From assembly GCA_027035445.1 (NCBI GenBank), contig JALVUT010000417.1, positions 1-6,126 on the forward strand: a stretch of DNA of 6,126 nt. The letters are read 5' to 3'. Below, in pieces: positions 1 to 4,264 of this stretch. This DNA comes from Thermococcus sp. GTDB taxonomy: Archaea; Methanobacteriota_B; Thermococci; Thermococcales; Thermococcaceae. Position 1 is the stretch's first letter, and each line of letters starts with the position of its first letter. The position numbers were made by a program, and so were the translations under genes. Below the pieces are notes generated by a model. That model had not been told where the DNA came from, searched no databases, and worked only from the letters and a program-made list of their open reading frames with translations.

Positions 1-108
1 CTGAACCCAGTGCTTGGGGAGCTTTGAGATGAGCCCACTGGGGAGTTCTTTGGAGAGTATTTGTCTTATACGGGGTTTTATGAGCTGGGTCTTCTTTGCC
101 CCTTCCAT
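1..108 (-). CDS. taw2: tRNA wyosine-pathway aminocarboxypropyltransferase Taw2 (N-terminus only, cut by window edge)
   Basis: The 36 visible codons start at ATG (108-106) and stay open to base 1. The stretch KPRIRQILSKELP followed by LPKHWVQ matches my memory of the N-terminus of the Pyrococcus Taw2/TYW2 family. In that family the enzyme uses S-adenosylmethionine to add a 3-amino-3-carboxypropyl group to the tricyclic base made from G37 of tRNA-Phe, an intermediate of wyosine synthesis. The SAM-binding Rossmann domain would lie outside the window and cannot be checked. No Shine-Dalgarno sequence precedes the ATG. A TATA-like TTTTTAA (138-132) places transcription start at about 111, so the mRNA is probably leaderless; a GTG directly before the ATG is an alternative start. 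It is divergent from the small gene at 229. The main alternative is another Trm5/Taw2-family paralogue. Confidence 0.8.
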   Translation of the reverse strand, partial: MEGAKKTQLIKPRIRQILSKELPSGLISKLPKHWVQ

Positions 109-130
109 CACAGTTTTCTGATGGGGAGCC

Positions 131-147
131 CTTAAAAATGTTCCCAC
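131..147 (-). promoter_or_regulatory. Promoter of taw2 (BRE/TATA)
   Basis: Read on the minus strand, GTGGGAA (BRE-like, 147-141) is followed by CATTTTTAAG with a TATA-like core at 138-132. The usual 25-27 nt spacing gives a start near 111, next to the taw2 ATG at 108. This fits a leaderless transcript and the absence of a ribosome-binding site. Confidence 0.6.
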
Positions 148-169
148 TTGCCGTTTCGGCGAAGACCAA

Positions 170-187
170 TGGGAAAGTCTTAAAAAC
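170..187 (+). promoter_or_regulatory. Promoter of the small hypothetical gene (BRE/TATA)
   Basis: TGGGAA (170-175) followed by a TATA-like TTAAAAA (180-186) predicts transcription start near 207. The result is a leader of roughly 20 nt that contains GGAGGT at 221-226. TGGGAA is the inverted copy of the TTCCCA at 141-146 in the taw2 promoter. Confidence 0.6.
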
Positions 188-228
188 CTGAAAGAGAAAG
201 TAAGGGATGAGAATCCTCCTGGAGGTCG

Positions 229-573
229 ATGAACGGTATGGATGAAGACCCGCCGAATAGTTGGTTATTGCGTCTTTTTAGGAATAAGGAAAAAAATGCA
301 CTTCTTGAGCAGAAACTGAGTCGTGAGGCATATGAAGAGTACGAGCGGCTCTTAATGAGGGCCCGCCCGGAGCAGGATGGCTCCAAGTTGAAGGTTCGCC
401 TAGCCGAAGGGGTGGTGGAACTCGAAAACGGTACCCTCCGCGTCAGGGCTAAGAACAGGAAAACTGCGGAGAAGATACTGCGTAACTTGCATCACTACGA
501 GCAGCCGCCAAGCCTCTGGCCTTCCTATGGTCTCAGCTACTCTCTCAGACGGAAGAGAGGCACGATACTCTGA
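229..573 (+). CDS. Small basic protein of unknown function
   Basis: This is a 114-codon frame, and I do not recognise the family. Residues 1-12 are acidic and proline-rich, and residues 20-46 look helical and charged. Residues 53-87 suggest two beta strands (KLKVRLAEGVVEL, then TLRVRAK) followed by a basic helix with KTAEKILRNL. The C-terminus (about 104-112) carries SLRRKRG. A beta-beta-alpha unit with a basic tail would suit nucleic-acid binding, but that is inference only. The start is uncertain. GGAGGT at 221-226 lies only 2 nt before ATG 229 but 11 nt before the in-frame ATG at 238, so the protein may really be 111 residues. An in-frame stop at 208-210 rules out a start further upstream. 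It has its own promoter and is divergent from taw2. Confidence 0.72.
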   Translation: MNGMDEDPPNSWLLRLFRNKEKNALLEQKLSREAYEEYERLLMRARPEQDGSKLKVRLAEGVVELENGTLRVRAKNRKTAEKILRNLHHYEQPPSLWPSYGLSYSLRRKRGTIL

Positions 574-594
574 TGTCCAATCCCTGAGTTTTCC

Positions 595-608
595 CCAAAG
601 GTTTTAAA
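595..608 (+). promoter_or_regulatory. Promoter of the C/D box sRNA, possibly shared with the Cas4-like gene
   Basis: CCAAAG (595-600) followed by GTTTTAAA (601-608) is a BRE/TATA pair. The expected start is at about 628-632, exactly where the terminal stem of the C/D box RNA begins. No comparably good TATA element lies between the sRNA and the Cas4-like gene; the only AT-rich run is TATTAA at 676-681, inside the sRNA. Confidence 0.65.
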
Positions 609-631
609 GACCATCCAAAACTAATATCAGC

Positions 632-688
632 GCGGATGACGACCCTTGCCCAGTCTGAAGTAGTGATGACGTCGGTATTAACTGACGC
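632..688 (+). ncRNA. C/D box guide sRNA (2'-O-methylation)
   Basis: All boxes are visible in order: C ATGACGA (636-642, one change from RTGATGA), a 12-nt guide (643-654), D' CTGA (655-658), a 4-nt linker, C' GTGATGA (663-669), a second 12-nt guide (670-681), and D CTGA (682-685). GCG (632-634) pairs with CGC (686-688). With the bulge G635-A636-U637 and the sheared pairs G638-A685 and A639-G684, this forms a correct kink-turn. Two guides of exactly 12 nt are typical of archaeal sRNAs bound by L7Ae, Nop5 and fibrillarin. By the rule of the fifth nucleotide upstream of D/D', the D guide would direct methylation of the U at position 5 of UUAAUACCGACG, and the D' guide the G at position 5 of ACUGGGCAAGGG. 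I could not assign these targets to a known rRNA or tRNA site. Confidence 0.9.
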
Positions 689-689
689 A

Positions 690-724
690 GGGGCGGTGAG
701 GCTCGCGGACCGGTGATCCGCCCC
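690..724 (+). promoter_or_regulatory. GC-rich hairpin with a kink-turn-like internal loop ahead of the Cas4-like gene
   Basis: GGGGCGG (690-696) pairs perfectly with CCGCCCC (718-724). The internal loop above it reads TGA (697-699) on one side and GGTGAT (712-717) on the other, capped by GG/CC (700-701 with 710-711). This allows the kink-turn pairs G715-A699 and A716-G698, U717 opposite U697, and a 3-nt bulge GGU, the arrangement used by C/D box RNAs to bind L7Ae. A competing fold pairs GCGGA (705-709) with TCCGC (717-721). The ribosome-binding site begins 7 nt after the hairpin. Its role (leader control, 3' part of the sRNA transcript, or none) is inference. Confidence 0.45.
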
Positions 725-730
725 GTTCTT

Positions 731-736
731 GGAGGG
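731..736 (+). promoter_or_regulatory. Ribosome-binding site that fixes the Cas4-like start
   Basis: GGAGGG lies 6 nt before ATG 743. The longer in-frame GTG start at 713 would sit inside the hairpin and has no comparable site, so ATG 743 is preferred. Confidence 0.85.
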
Positions 737-742
737 AATCCA

Positions 743-1375
743 ATGGGCGAACACGACGGTGATGGACTGCTGGAATTTTATGCAAGTGAGGCGCTCGTGT
801 GTCCCAGGAGGATATACTTCAGGCTTAAAGGCTATCCCGAGCGCTGGCCTGAATTCGTGAGGGTGCGGTTAAACCAGGGAATAAACACCCATAACGTTCT
901 CCAGGGAATACTGTCGGAGAGGTATGGCTTCGAACTTGAGAAACATCTCGTTCTGCGCTCTGAGAGACTTGGATTCGAAATCCACGGCAGGATAGATGCT
1001 ATACGGGAGTTCCCTATAGAGATCAAAGGCAAGACCAGCCTTCCCAGGGAGCCCTACGGGTACCATATGGCCCAGCTGAACATCTACATGAGGTGGGCCG
1101 AGTCGGACTACGGGTACCTGTACTATGTCAAGCTCCACGAGGAACCGATGAGGGTCATCAGCAGGATAGATTTCTCCGGGTTCCCGGTTGTTAAGGGGCC
1201 AAACTTTAGGGCCTTTGAAGTCCCCTACGATGGTAAACTCTTTCGTGAGACGCTCAAACATTTCTACACGGTCAAGGAGCACTACGAAAAGGAGGAGCTG
1301 CCACCAAAGAGATACTCGTATTCATGCAGGTTTTGTCCGTACAGATACCTCTGCTATCCTGATAACGGGGAATAG
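743..1375 (+). CDS. Cas4-like PD-(D/E)XK nuclease with iron-sulfur cysteines (DUF83 / RecB-like family)
   Basis: The 210-residue protein has the Cas4/Dna2-type layout. A first cysteine, C20, sits in VCPRRIYFRLKG, and three C-terminal cysteines (C195, C198, C204) in CRFCPYRYLCY complete a probable [4Fe-4S] site. Between them lie the nuclease residues: H50 in GINTH, D85 in HGRIDAI, E93 and K95 in PIEIKGK, and Q111 with Y115 in QLNIY. All catalytic and cluster residues are intact. Members of this family are DNA exonucleases or endonucleases, and Cas4 itself trims CRISPR prespacers. No cas1, cas2 or repeat array is present here, so a stand-alone repair or DNA-processing role is equally likely. 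The gene starts at ATG 743 behind GGAGGG, follows the C/D sRNA by 54 bp without a clear promoter of its own, and converges on the beta-lactamase-fold gene 23 bp away. Confidence 0.85.
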   Translation: MGEHDGDGLLEFYASEALVCPRRIYFRLKGYPERWPEFVRVRLNQGINTHNVLQGILSERYGFELEKHLVLRSERLGFEIHGRIDAIREFPIEIKGKTSLPREPYGYHMAQLNIYMRWAESDYGYLYYVKLHEEPMRVISRIDFSGFPVVKGPNFRAFEVPYDGKLFRETLKHFYTVKEHYEKEELPPKRYSYSCRFCPYRYLCYPDNGE

Positions 1376-1398
1376 GCACTTGTAATCCGCTTACCGTT

Positions 1399-2277
1399 TC
1401 ATGCCCTCTTGATCCTCCACTTCAGGCCATATTCGGCAAGTGCCTCTATATCCCCCCTGTCGTAGAGCTCGGCAATGAAGGCCCTGAGGGGCACGAGGTT
1501 GAGGGCGAGTTTCGGGGGTGTTATCTCGGTGCCGTATCTCTCCATGATCCTGAACGCAAGCTCAGTGATGTCCATGGGCTTTTCAAGCAGATGAAGGATC
1601 AGTGCTTCCGTTTCTTCAATCCTCCCTAGATTCAGGGTGAGCAGTTTGACGGCCTCCTCACCTTCCACCATCTTCCCGTGGGAGGGTATAAGGGTATAAC
1701 CATTCTCTGCATAATTACGTAATTCAATTATTGATGTTTTAAATAGTATTGGGTCAACCAGATAGGGAACGCCAACGGAGTTCAGAACCTTCTCACCAAA
1801 GAAAGAGTCTCCAGCGTAGATCAGGCTGCTTTCCTCGTCGAGAAAGCCCGTCATCCCCGGTGAATGGCCGTTAAGCTTCAGGGTTTTGAACCCAAAGAGG
1901 TCATCGCCCCACTCGAAGACCGCATGAACCCGAACTTCCTCCGGGAATTGAAAGACCAGAAAACCCCCGGGGGCTTTTGATCCAAAGGTCAGGAGTTCCC
2001 TGTTCAGTGGACTCTCGGCCACGCTGAACTCAAAGCGGTGCATGAAAAGGGGGGCCTGTATCCGCGGACAGACTGCTATATGGTCGGCGTGCCCGTGGGT
2101 GGCCATTTGGGCGTGTATCTCGAGTCCGAGTTTTTTAACCTCTCTCTTTAGGTCTTTGTGTCTCTTACTCCCGTGTCCCGGGTCGATGAGGACTGCCTCG
2201 CCTTCTGTGCTTTTTATAAGCGTTCCCGGGCTTCCGGGGTAGAGGTACAACGAATCACTAAGTTTTCTCACTCCCAT
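1399..2277 (-). CDS. Metallo-beta-lactamase-fold hydrolase with C-terminal winged-helix-like tail
   Basis: The 292-residue protein (numbered from ATG 2277) shows the MBL metal ligands: THGHADH at 60-66 (H61, H63, D65, H66), GHSPG with H138, AGDSFF with D157, and PSHG with H200. A two-metal hydrolase site is therefore intact. The N-terminus (LIKSTEGEAVLIDPGHG) is the usual first strand pair. Residues from about 215 to the end are helical with a short beta part and resemble the winged-helix tail of LACTB2-like and glyoxalase-II-like members. The substrate cannot be read from the sequence; thioester, lactone, phosphodiester or RNA hydrolysis are all known in the superfamily. ATG 2277 is preferred to the TTG at 2289 because GGTG (2287-2284) is correctly spaced. 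It lies downstream of the histone-fold gene on the same strand, 75 bp away, with its own probable promoter. One short internal stretch (1711-1750) is strikingly AT-rich. Confidence 0.85.
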   Translation of the reverse strand: MGVRKLSDSLYLYPGSPGTLIKSTEGEAVLIDPGHGSKRHKDLKREVKKLGLEIHAQMATHGHADHIAVCPRIQAPLFMHRFEFSVAESPLNRELLTFGSKAPGGFLVFQFPEEVRVHAVFEWGDDLFGFKTLKLNGHSPGMTGFLDEESSLIYAGDSFFGEKVLNSVGVPYLVDPILFKTSIIELRNYAENGYTLIPSHGKMVEGEEAVKLLTLNLGRIEETEALILHLLEKPMDITELAFRIMERYGTEITPPKLALNLVPLRAFIAELYDRGDIEALAEYGLKWRIKRA

Positions 2278-2283
2278 TATCAA

Positions 2284-2315
2284 CACCAAAGAAATTAGGG
2301 GACGGTGGATAAAAG
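2284..2315 (-). promoter_or_regulatory. Promoter and ribosome-binding site of the MBL-fold gene
   Basis: On the minus strand CTTTTATC (2315-2308) is TATA-like and predicts a start near 2287. GGTG at 2287-2284 lies 6 nt before ATG 2277, giving a very short leader. A second T-rich stretch at 2338-2329 could act as an alternative TATA box. Confidence 0.45.
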
Positions 2316-2328
2316 ACCACCGGTTGGG

Positions 2329-2338
2329 AATAAAATAA
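2329..2338 (-). terminator. Possible T-rich terminator of the histone-fold gene
   Basis: TTATTTTATT on the minus strand lies 15-24 nt after the histone-fold stop codon. Thermococcales genes often end at such T-rich runs without a strong hairpin. It could instead be an upstream promoter element of the MBL-fold gene. Confidence 0.3.
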
Positions 2339-2352
2339 CCTTGGAATGAACT

Positions 2353-2532
2353 TCAGACATGCCTTGGGTAGAGGGTCTTCTTGCCTTCTTCCTTGGCCCT
2401 TCTGACGGCCTTCTCAACTAGGCCCTTGATCTCGGCTTCAAGGGCATCGTAGAACTTTGGGTTGACCCTCATCTCGGGGTCAACGGCCTTAACGGCCTCC
2501 TTAACTTTGGACTTAACCAGCATCTCAACCAT
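2353..2532 (-). CDS. Small histone-fold protein lacking helix 3
   Basis: The 59-residue protein aligns by eye with the archaeal histone fold. A short first helix (about 4-16, LVKSKVKEAVK) leads to a loop with DPEMRVNP, then to the long central helix (about 25-50, KFYDALEAEIKGLVEKAVRRA). The basic loop KKTLYPRHV resembles the RKT-type loop before helix 3 of canonical histones. The protein stops there, so helix 3 and the C-terminal tail are essentially absent. The family is DNA-binding and dimeric. I think it fits the group of short prokaryotic histones with truncated helix 3 (face-to-face type) or DUF1931/NFYB-like proteins, rather than the canonical 67-residue nucleosomal histones. GGAGGTG (2545-2539) sits 6 nt before ATG 2532. 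The GTG at 2541 overlaps that site and is rejected as the start. Confidence 0.75.
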   Translation of the reverse strand: MVEMLVKSKVKEAVKAVDPEMRVNPKFYDALEAEIKGLVEKAVRRAKEEGKKTLYPRHV

Positions 2533-2538
2533 GGCTTG

Positions 2539-2545
2539 CACCTCC
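2539..2545 (-). promoter_or_regulatory. Strong ribosome-binding site of the histone-fold gene
   Basis: The minus strand reads GGAGGTG, a full match to the archaeal 16S 3' end, 6 nt before ATG 2532. The promoter is unclear: CATACTTA (2578-2571) would give a leader of about 17 nt, and CTTAAAG (2614-2608) one of about 50 nt. Neither is a strong TATA box. Confidence 0.85.
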
Positions 2546-2592
2546 AGATGTTATGTCCCAATTGACGTCGTAAGTATGGTTCCTTCAGGTCT

Positions 2593-2655
2593 CTGGCCTC
2601 TCCCTCTCTTTAAGGGCCAGGTTTCAACGGTTCACCCCCTTGTCGAAGACGGGGG
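2593..2655. repeat. Two inverted repeats upstream of the histone-fold gene
   Basis: CTGGCC (2593-2598) pairs with GGCCAG (2615-2620). CCCCC (2635-2639) pairs with GGGGG (2651-2655), with an inner GTC/GAC stem (2642-2644 with 2648-2650) around a GAA loop. AAGT/ACTT (2656-2659 with 2667-2670) follows directly. No convincing gene covers them. They could belong to one structured RNA with the element at 2680-2794, or be the 5' leader of the histone-fold mRNA if transcription starts far upstream. Confidence 0.45.
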
Positions 2656-2679
2656 AAGTTCAAGGGACTTTACCCAAAC

Positions 2680-2794
2680 GGTCTTCAGCCCCCGGAGAGG
2701 GCCCCCCTTAAGTGTAAAGGCCAGGCAACCTGAGAGGTACCGGTTAGGAGCCTTCAACTGCTTTCGAACAGTCCAGAGACTGTTCTTGAAGACC
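2680..2794. other. Candidate structured RNA or repeat-like element of unknown function
   Basis: GGTCTTCA (2680-2687) pairs with TGAAGACC (2787-2794), an 8-bp stem that closes about 100 nt. Inside it are GCCC/GGGC (2688-2691 with 2699-2702), CCTT/AAGG (2706-2709 with 2717-2720) and GGC-AACC/GGTT-GCC (2724-2730 with 2742-2752, with a 4-nt bulge). A perfect 7-bp hairpin GAACAGT/ACTGTTC (2766-2772 with 2779-2785, loop CCAGAG) abuts the closing stem. The result looks like a multi-branched, cloverleaf-like fold. Strand is uncertain; a possible G2688-U2786 pair slightly favours plus. The minus strand also has an open frame of 58 codons (2635-2808) with no ATG or GTG, so a decayed gene is the alternative. 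I could not match it to tRNA, RNase P RNA, SRP RNA or a C/D box RNA. Confidence 0.4.
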
Positions 2795-2815
2795 CCTATC
2801 AGGATCTGTTAAATT

Positions 2816-2830
2816 TGAAAAATTTAAAGG
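2816..2830 (+). promoter_or_regulatory. Distal promoter of the cpgS-pgk2 operon
   Basis: GAAAAA (2817-2822) directly precedes TTTAAAGG (2823-2830), a good BRE/TATA pair that places the start near 2850 and gives a leader of about 115 nt. The reverse strand also carries a usable CGAAACCTTTAAATTT, so the same AT-rich block could fire toward the structured element at 2680-2794. Confidence 0.55.
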
Positions 2831-2865
2831 TTTCGTCTTATGGTGCCCGTTAGGTGGTTTACATA

Positions 2866-2897
2866 TCCTCACAGTGAACTGTGGACTTTCGAGAGGA
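2866..2897 (+). repeat. Dyad and stem-loop in the cpgS leader
   Basis: CACAGT-GA-ACTGTG (2870-2883) is a perfect 6-bp dyad with a 2-nt centre. As RNA it would fold as ACAG-TGAA-CTGT, and TCCTC (2866-2870) could pair with GAGGA (2893-2897) around it. It lies about 20 nt after the predicted distal start and upstream of the proximal promoter. An operator or a leader stem-loop is possible. It does not match the TATCAC-N5-GTGATA motif of the Thermococcales glycolytic regulator. Confidence 0.4.
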
Positions 2898-2927
2898 AAA
2901 GATAACGCCTATGCTCCAATCGGTAAG

Positions 2928-2962
2928 GTTAAATCCTCCAGTGCGAATTCTCATGTGGTGGT
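2928..2962 (+). promoter_or_regulatory. Proximal promoter-like site and ribosome-binding site of cpgS
   Basis: TTAAAT (2929-2934) could act as a TATA element with a start near 2955. GGTGGT (2957-2962) then forms the ribosome-binding site; its GGTG ends 5 nt before ATG 2966 and 11 nt before the in-frame ATG at 2972, so 2966 is the better start. Confidence 0.4.
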
Positions 2963-2965
2963 CTT

Positions 2966-4264
2966 ATGAGAATGGCCCTCGTTGACGGGGAGCACTACCC
3001 TGACGTAACTGCCTGGGCGATAGAAGCTCTGGGCGACATCTGCTGTGCGGTCTTTCTAGGTGGCAGCGAGAAGGTTGGTTCCATTGAATCACTGGCTGGA
3101 AAACTTGGGATTAAGGTGTACTCATCGGACAACTATCTAACCGCTTTGAAGCAGGCTCTCAGAGAGAACCGGGTAGAGGAGGTGGTCGATCTGAGCGATG
3201 AGCCGGTTCTCACCTACGAGGATCGCTTTAAGATAGCTTCACTCTGTCTCATGTTCGGTGTTCCCTATAGGGGGGCTGATTTCCACTTCCTCCCAAAGCC
3301 CCTAAACCACGTCAAAAAGCCGAGCATTGGGGTTATAGGAACTGGAAAGAGGGTAGGAAAAACCGCCGTAAGTGGATTTCTCGCGAGAACTCTGAAGAAA
3401 ATCTGCGAGCCCGTAATAGTGACGATGGGTAGGGGGGGGCCGGAAAGGCCTGAACTCATCAGAGGAGATGAGATGAAGATCACCCCAGAGTACCTCGTCG
3501 AACTGATGGGAGAGGGTGAACACGCAGCATCTGATCACCTCGAGGACGCACTGACTTCGGCAGTCAAAACCATCGGATGCAGACGCTGCGGTGGGGGAAT
3601 GGCCGGTTTTCCCTTTTTTGATGTTGTGGACAGAGGTGTGAAGCTGGCGGAGAGCCTTCCCGTCGATCTTGTAATCCTTGAGGGTAGTGGAGCCACCTTC
3701 CCGGCTTACAGGGCAGATGCCTATGTGGTGGTCGTTGGAGCAAAGCAGCCATTAACCCATGTATCTGGCTATTTCGGCCCCCTGAGGCTGGCTTTTGCTG
3801 ACGTGGTGGTTGTGACAATGGCTGATGCGGTGAGCGAGAGCAAGCTTGAAAAGATTGAGAGGGTGGTTATGGAGGTAAACCCGGGAATTGATGTTCACTT
3901 CACGGCGTTTAGGCCAAGGCCTCTGGGTGATGTTAAGGGGAGGAGGATCGGCTTGGTCATGACCTCCACGGAGGCGGCCGGGAAAGCACGTAGCTATCTT
4001 GAGGCAATCGGTGCCGATGTACGGGCGGTCTCGGGAAACCTCGCCAACAGACCCCGGCTCATAAAGGATCTTCAGAAGTTTGAGGGGATGGACGCTGTCG
4101 CGGTGGAGCTTAAAGCGGCAGCGGTCGATGTGGTGACGCGGTGGGCACTTAAGAGGGGGATGGAGGTAGTGTACCTTGACAACGAGCCCCTGAACATAGA
4201 TGGCAAGGATCTTAGGGCGGCGTTTCTCAGGCTGGGGAAGAGGATCCTGGGGGATGGTGGATGA
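2966..4264 (+). CDS. cpgS: Cyclic 2,3-diphosphoglycerate synthetase
   Basis: The 432-residue protein is read as cDPG synthetase, which uses ATP to close 2,3-bisphosphoglycerate into cyclic 2,3-diphosphoglycerate, a cytoplasmic thermoprotectant. An N-terminal domain (1-115) precedes a P-loop domain. GTGKRVGKT at 125-133 has the GTxxxVGKT form of dethiobiotin-synthetase-like P-loops, and [10 protein letters not shown] at 234-243 is the matching acidic motif (E239). Also visible are VTMGRGGPE (152-160), a cysteine pair C205/C208 in CRRCGGG, and AKQPLTH (259-265). The length is close to what I recall for the methanogen enzyme. The identification is reinforced by the next gene, a 2-phosphoglycerate kinase that makes the substrate and overlaps by 4 nt (ATGA). 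A run of eight G (3432-3439) lies within the frame, which stays intact. The start at ATG 2966 fits GGTGGT at 2957-2962. Confidence 0.85.
   Translation: MRMALVDGEHYPDVTAWAIEALGDICCAVFLGGSEKVGSIESLAGKLGIKVYSSDNYLTALKQALRENRVEEVVDLSDEPVLTYEDRFKIASLCLMFGVPYRGADFHFLPKPLNHVKKPSIGVIGTGKRVGKTAVSGFLARTLKKICEPVIVTMGRGGPERPELIRGDEMKITPEYLVELMGEGEHAASDHLEDALTSAVKTIGCRRCGGGMAGFPFFDVVDRGVKLAESLPVDLVILEGSGATFPAYRADAYVVVVGAKQPLTHVSGYFGPLRLAFADVVVVTMADAVSESKLEKIERVVMEVNPGIDVHFTAFRPRPLGDVKGRRIGLVMTSTEAAGKARSYLEAIGADVRAVSGNLANRPRLIKDLQKFEGMDAVAVELKAAAVDVVTRWALKRGMEVVYLDNEPLNIDGKDLRAAFLRLGKRILGDGG

Noticed and set aside
713..742. GTG start extending the Cas4-like protein by 10 residues
   Set aside because: The GTG is within the hairpin at 690-724 and lacks a ribosome-binding site, while ATG 743 has GGAGGG at ideal spacing.
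690..753. H/ACA guide RNA
   Set aside because: A kink-turn-like hairpin is present, but the first ACA (751-753) is 26 nt past the stem rather than about 15 nt from a pocket, and no lower stem or pocket is seen.
869..1282. Minus-strand open frame of 137 codons
   Set aside because: It is fully antisense to the Cas4-like gene, whose catalytic motifs are intact, and has no recognisable motif of its own.
2278..2289. TTG start extending the MBL-fold protein by 4 residues
   Set aside because: It would lie before the GGTG ribosome-binding site (2287-2284), which is well placed for ATG 2277.
2680..2794. tRNA or RNase P / SRP RNA
   Set aside because: The fold is multi-branched, but no acceptor/anticodon/T-loop set and no conserved RNase P or SRP core sequence is visible.
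2462..2812. Plus-strand open frame of 116 codons
   Set aside because: Its first part is antisense to the histone-fold gene, it has no ribosome-binding site, and the rest covers the inverted-repeat region; not a convincing protein.
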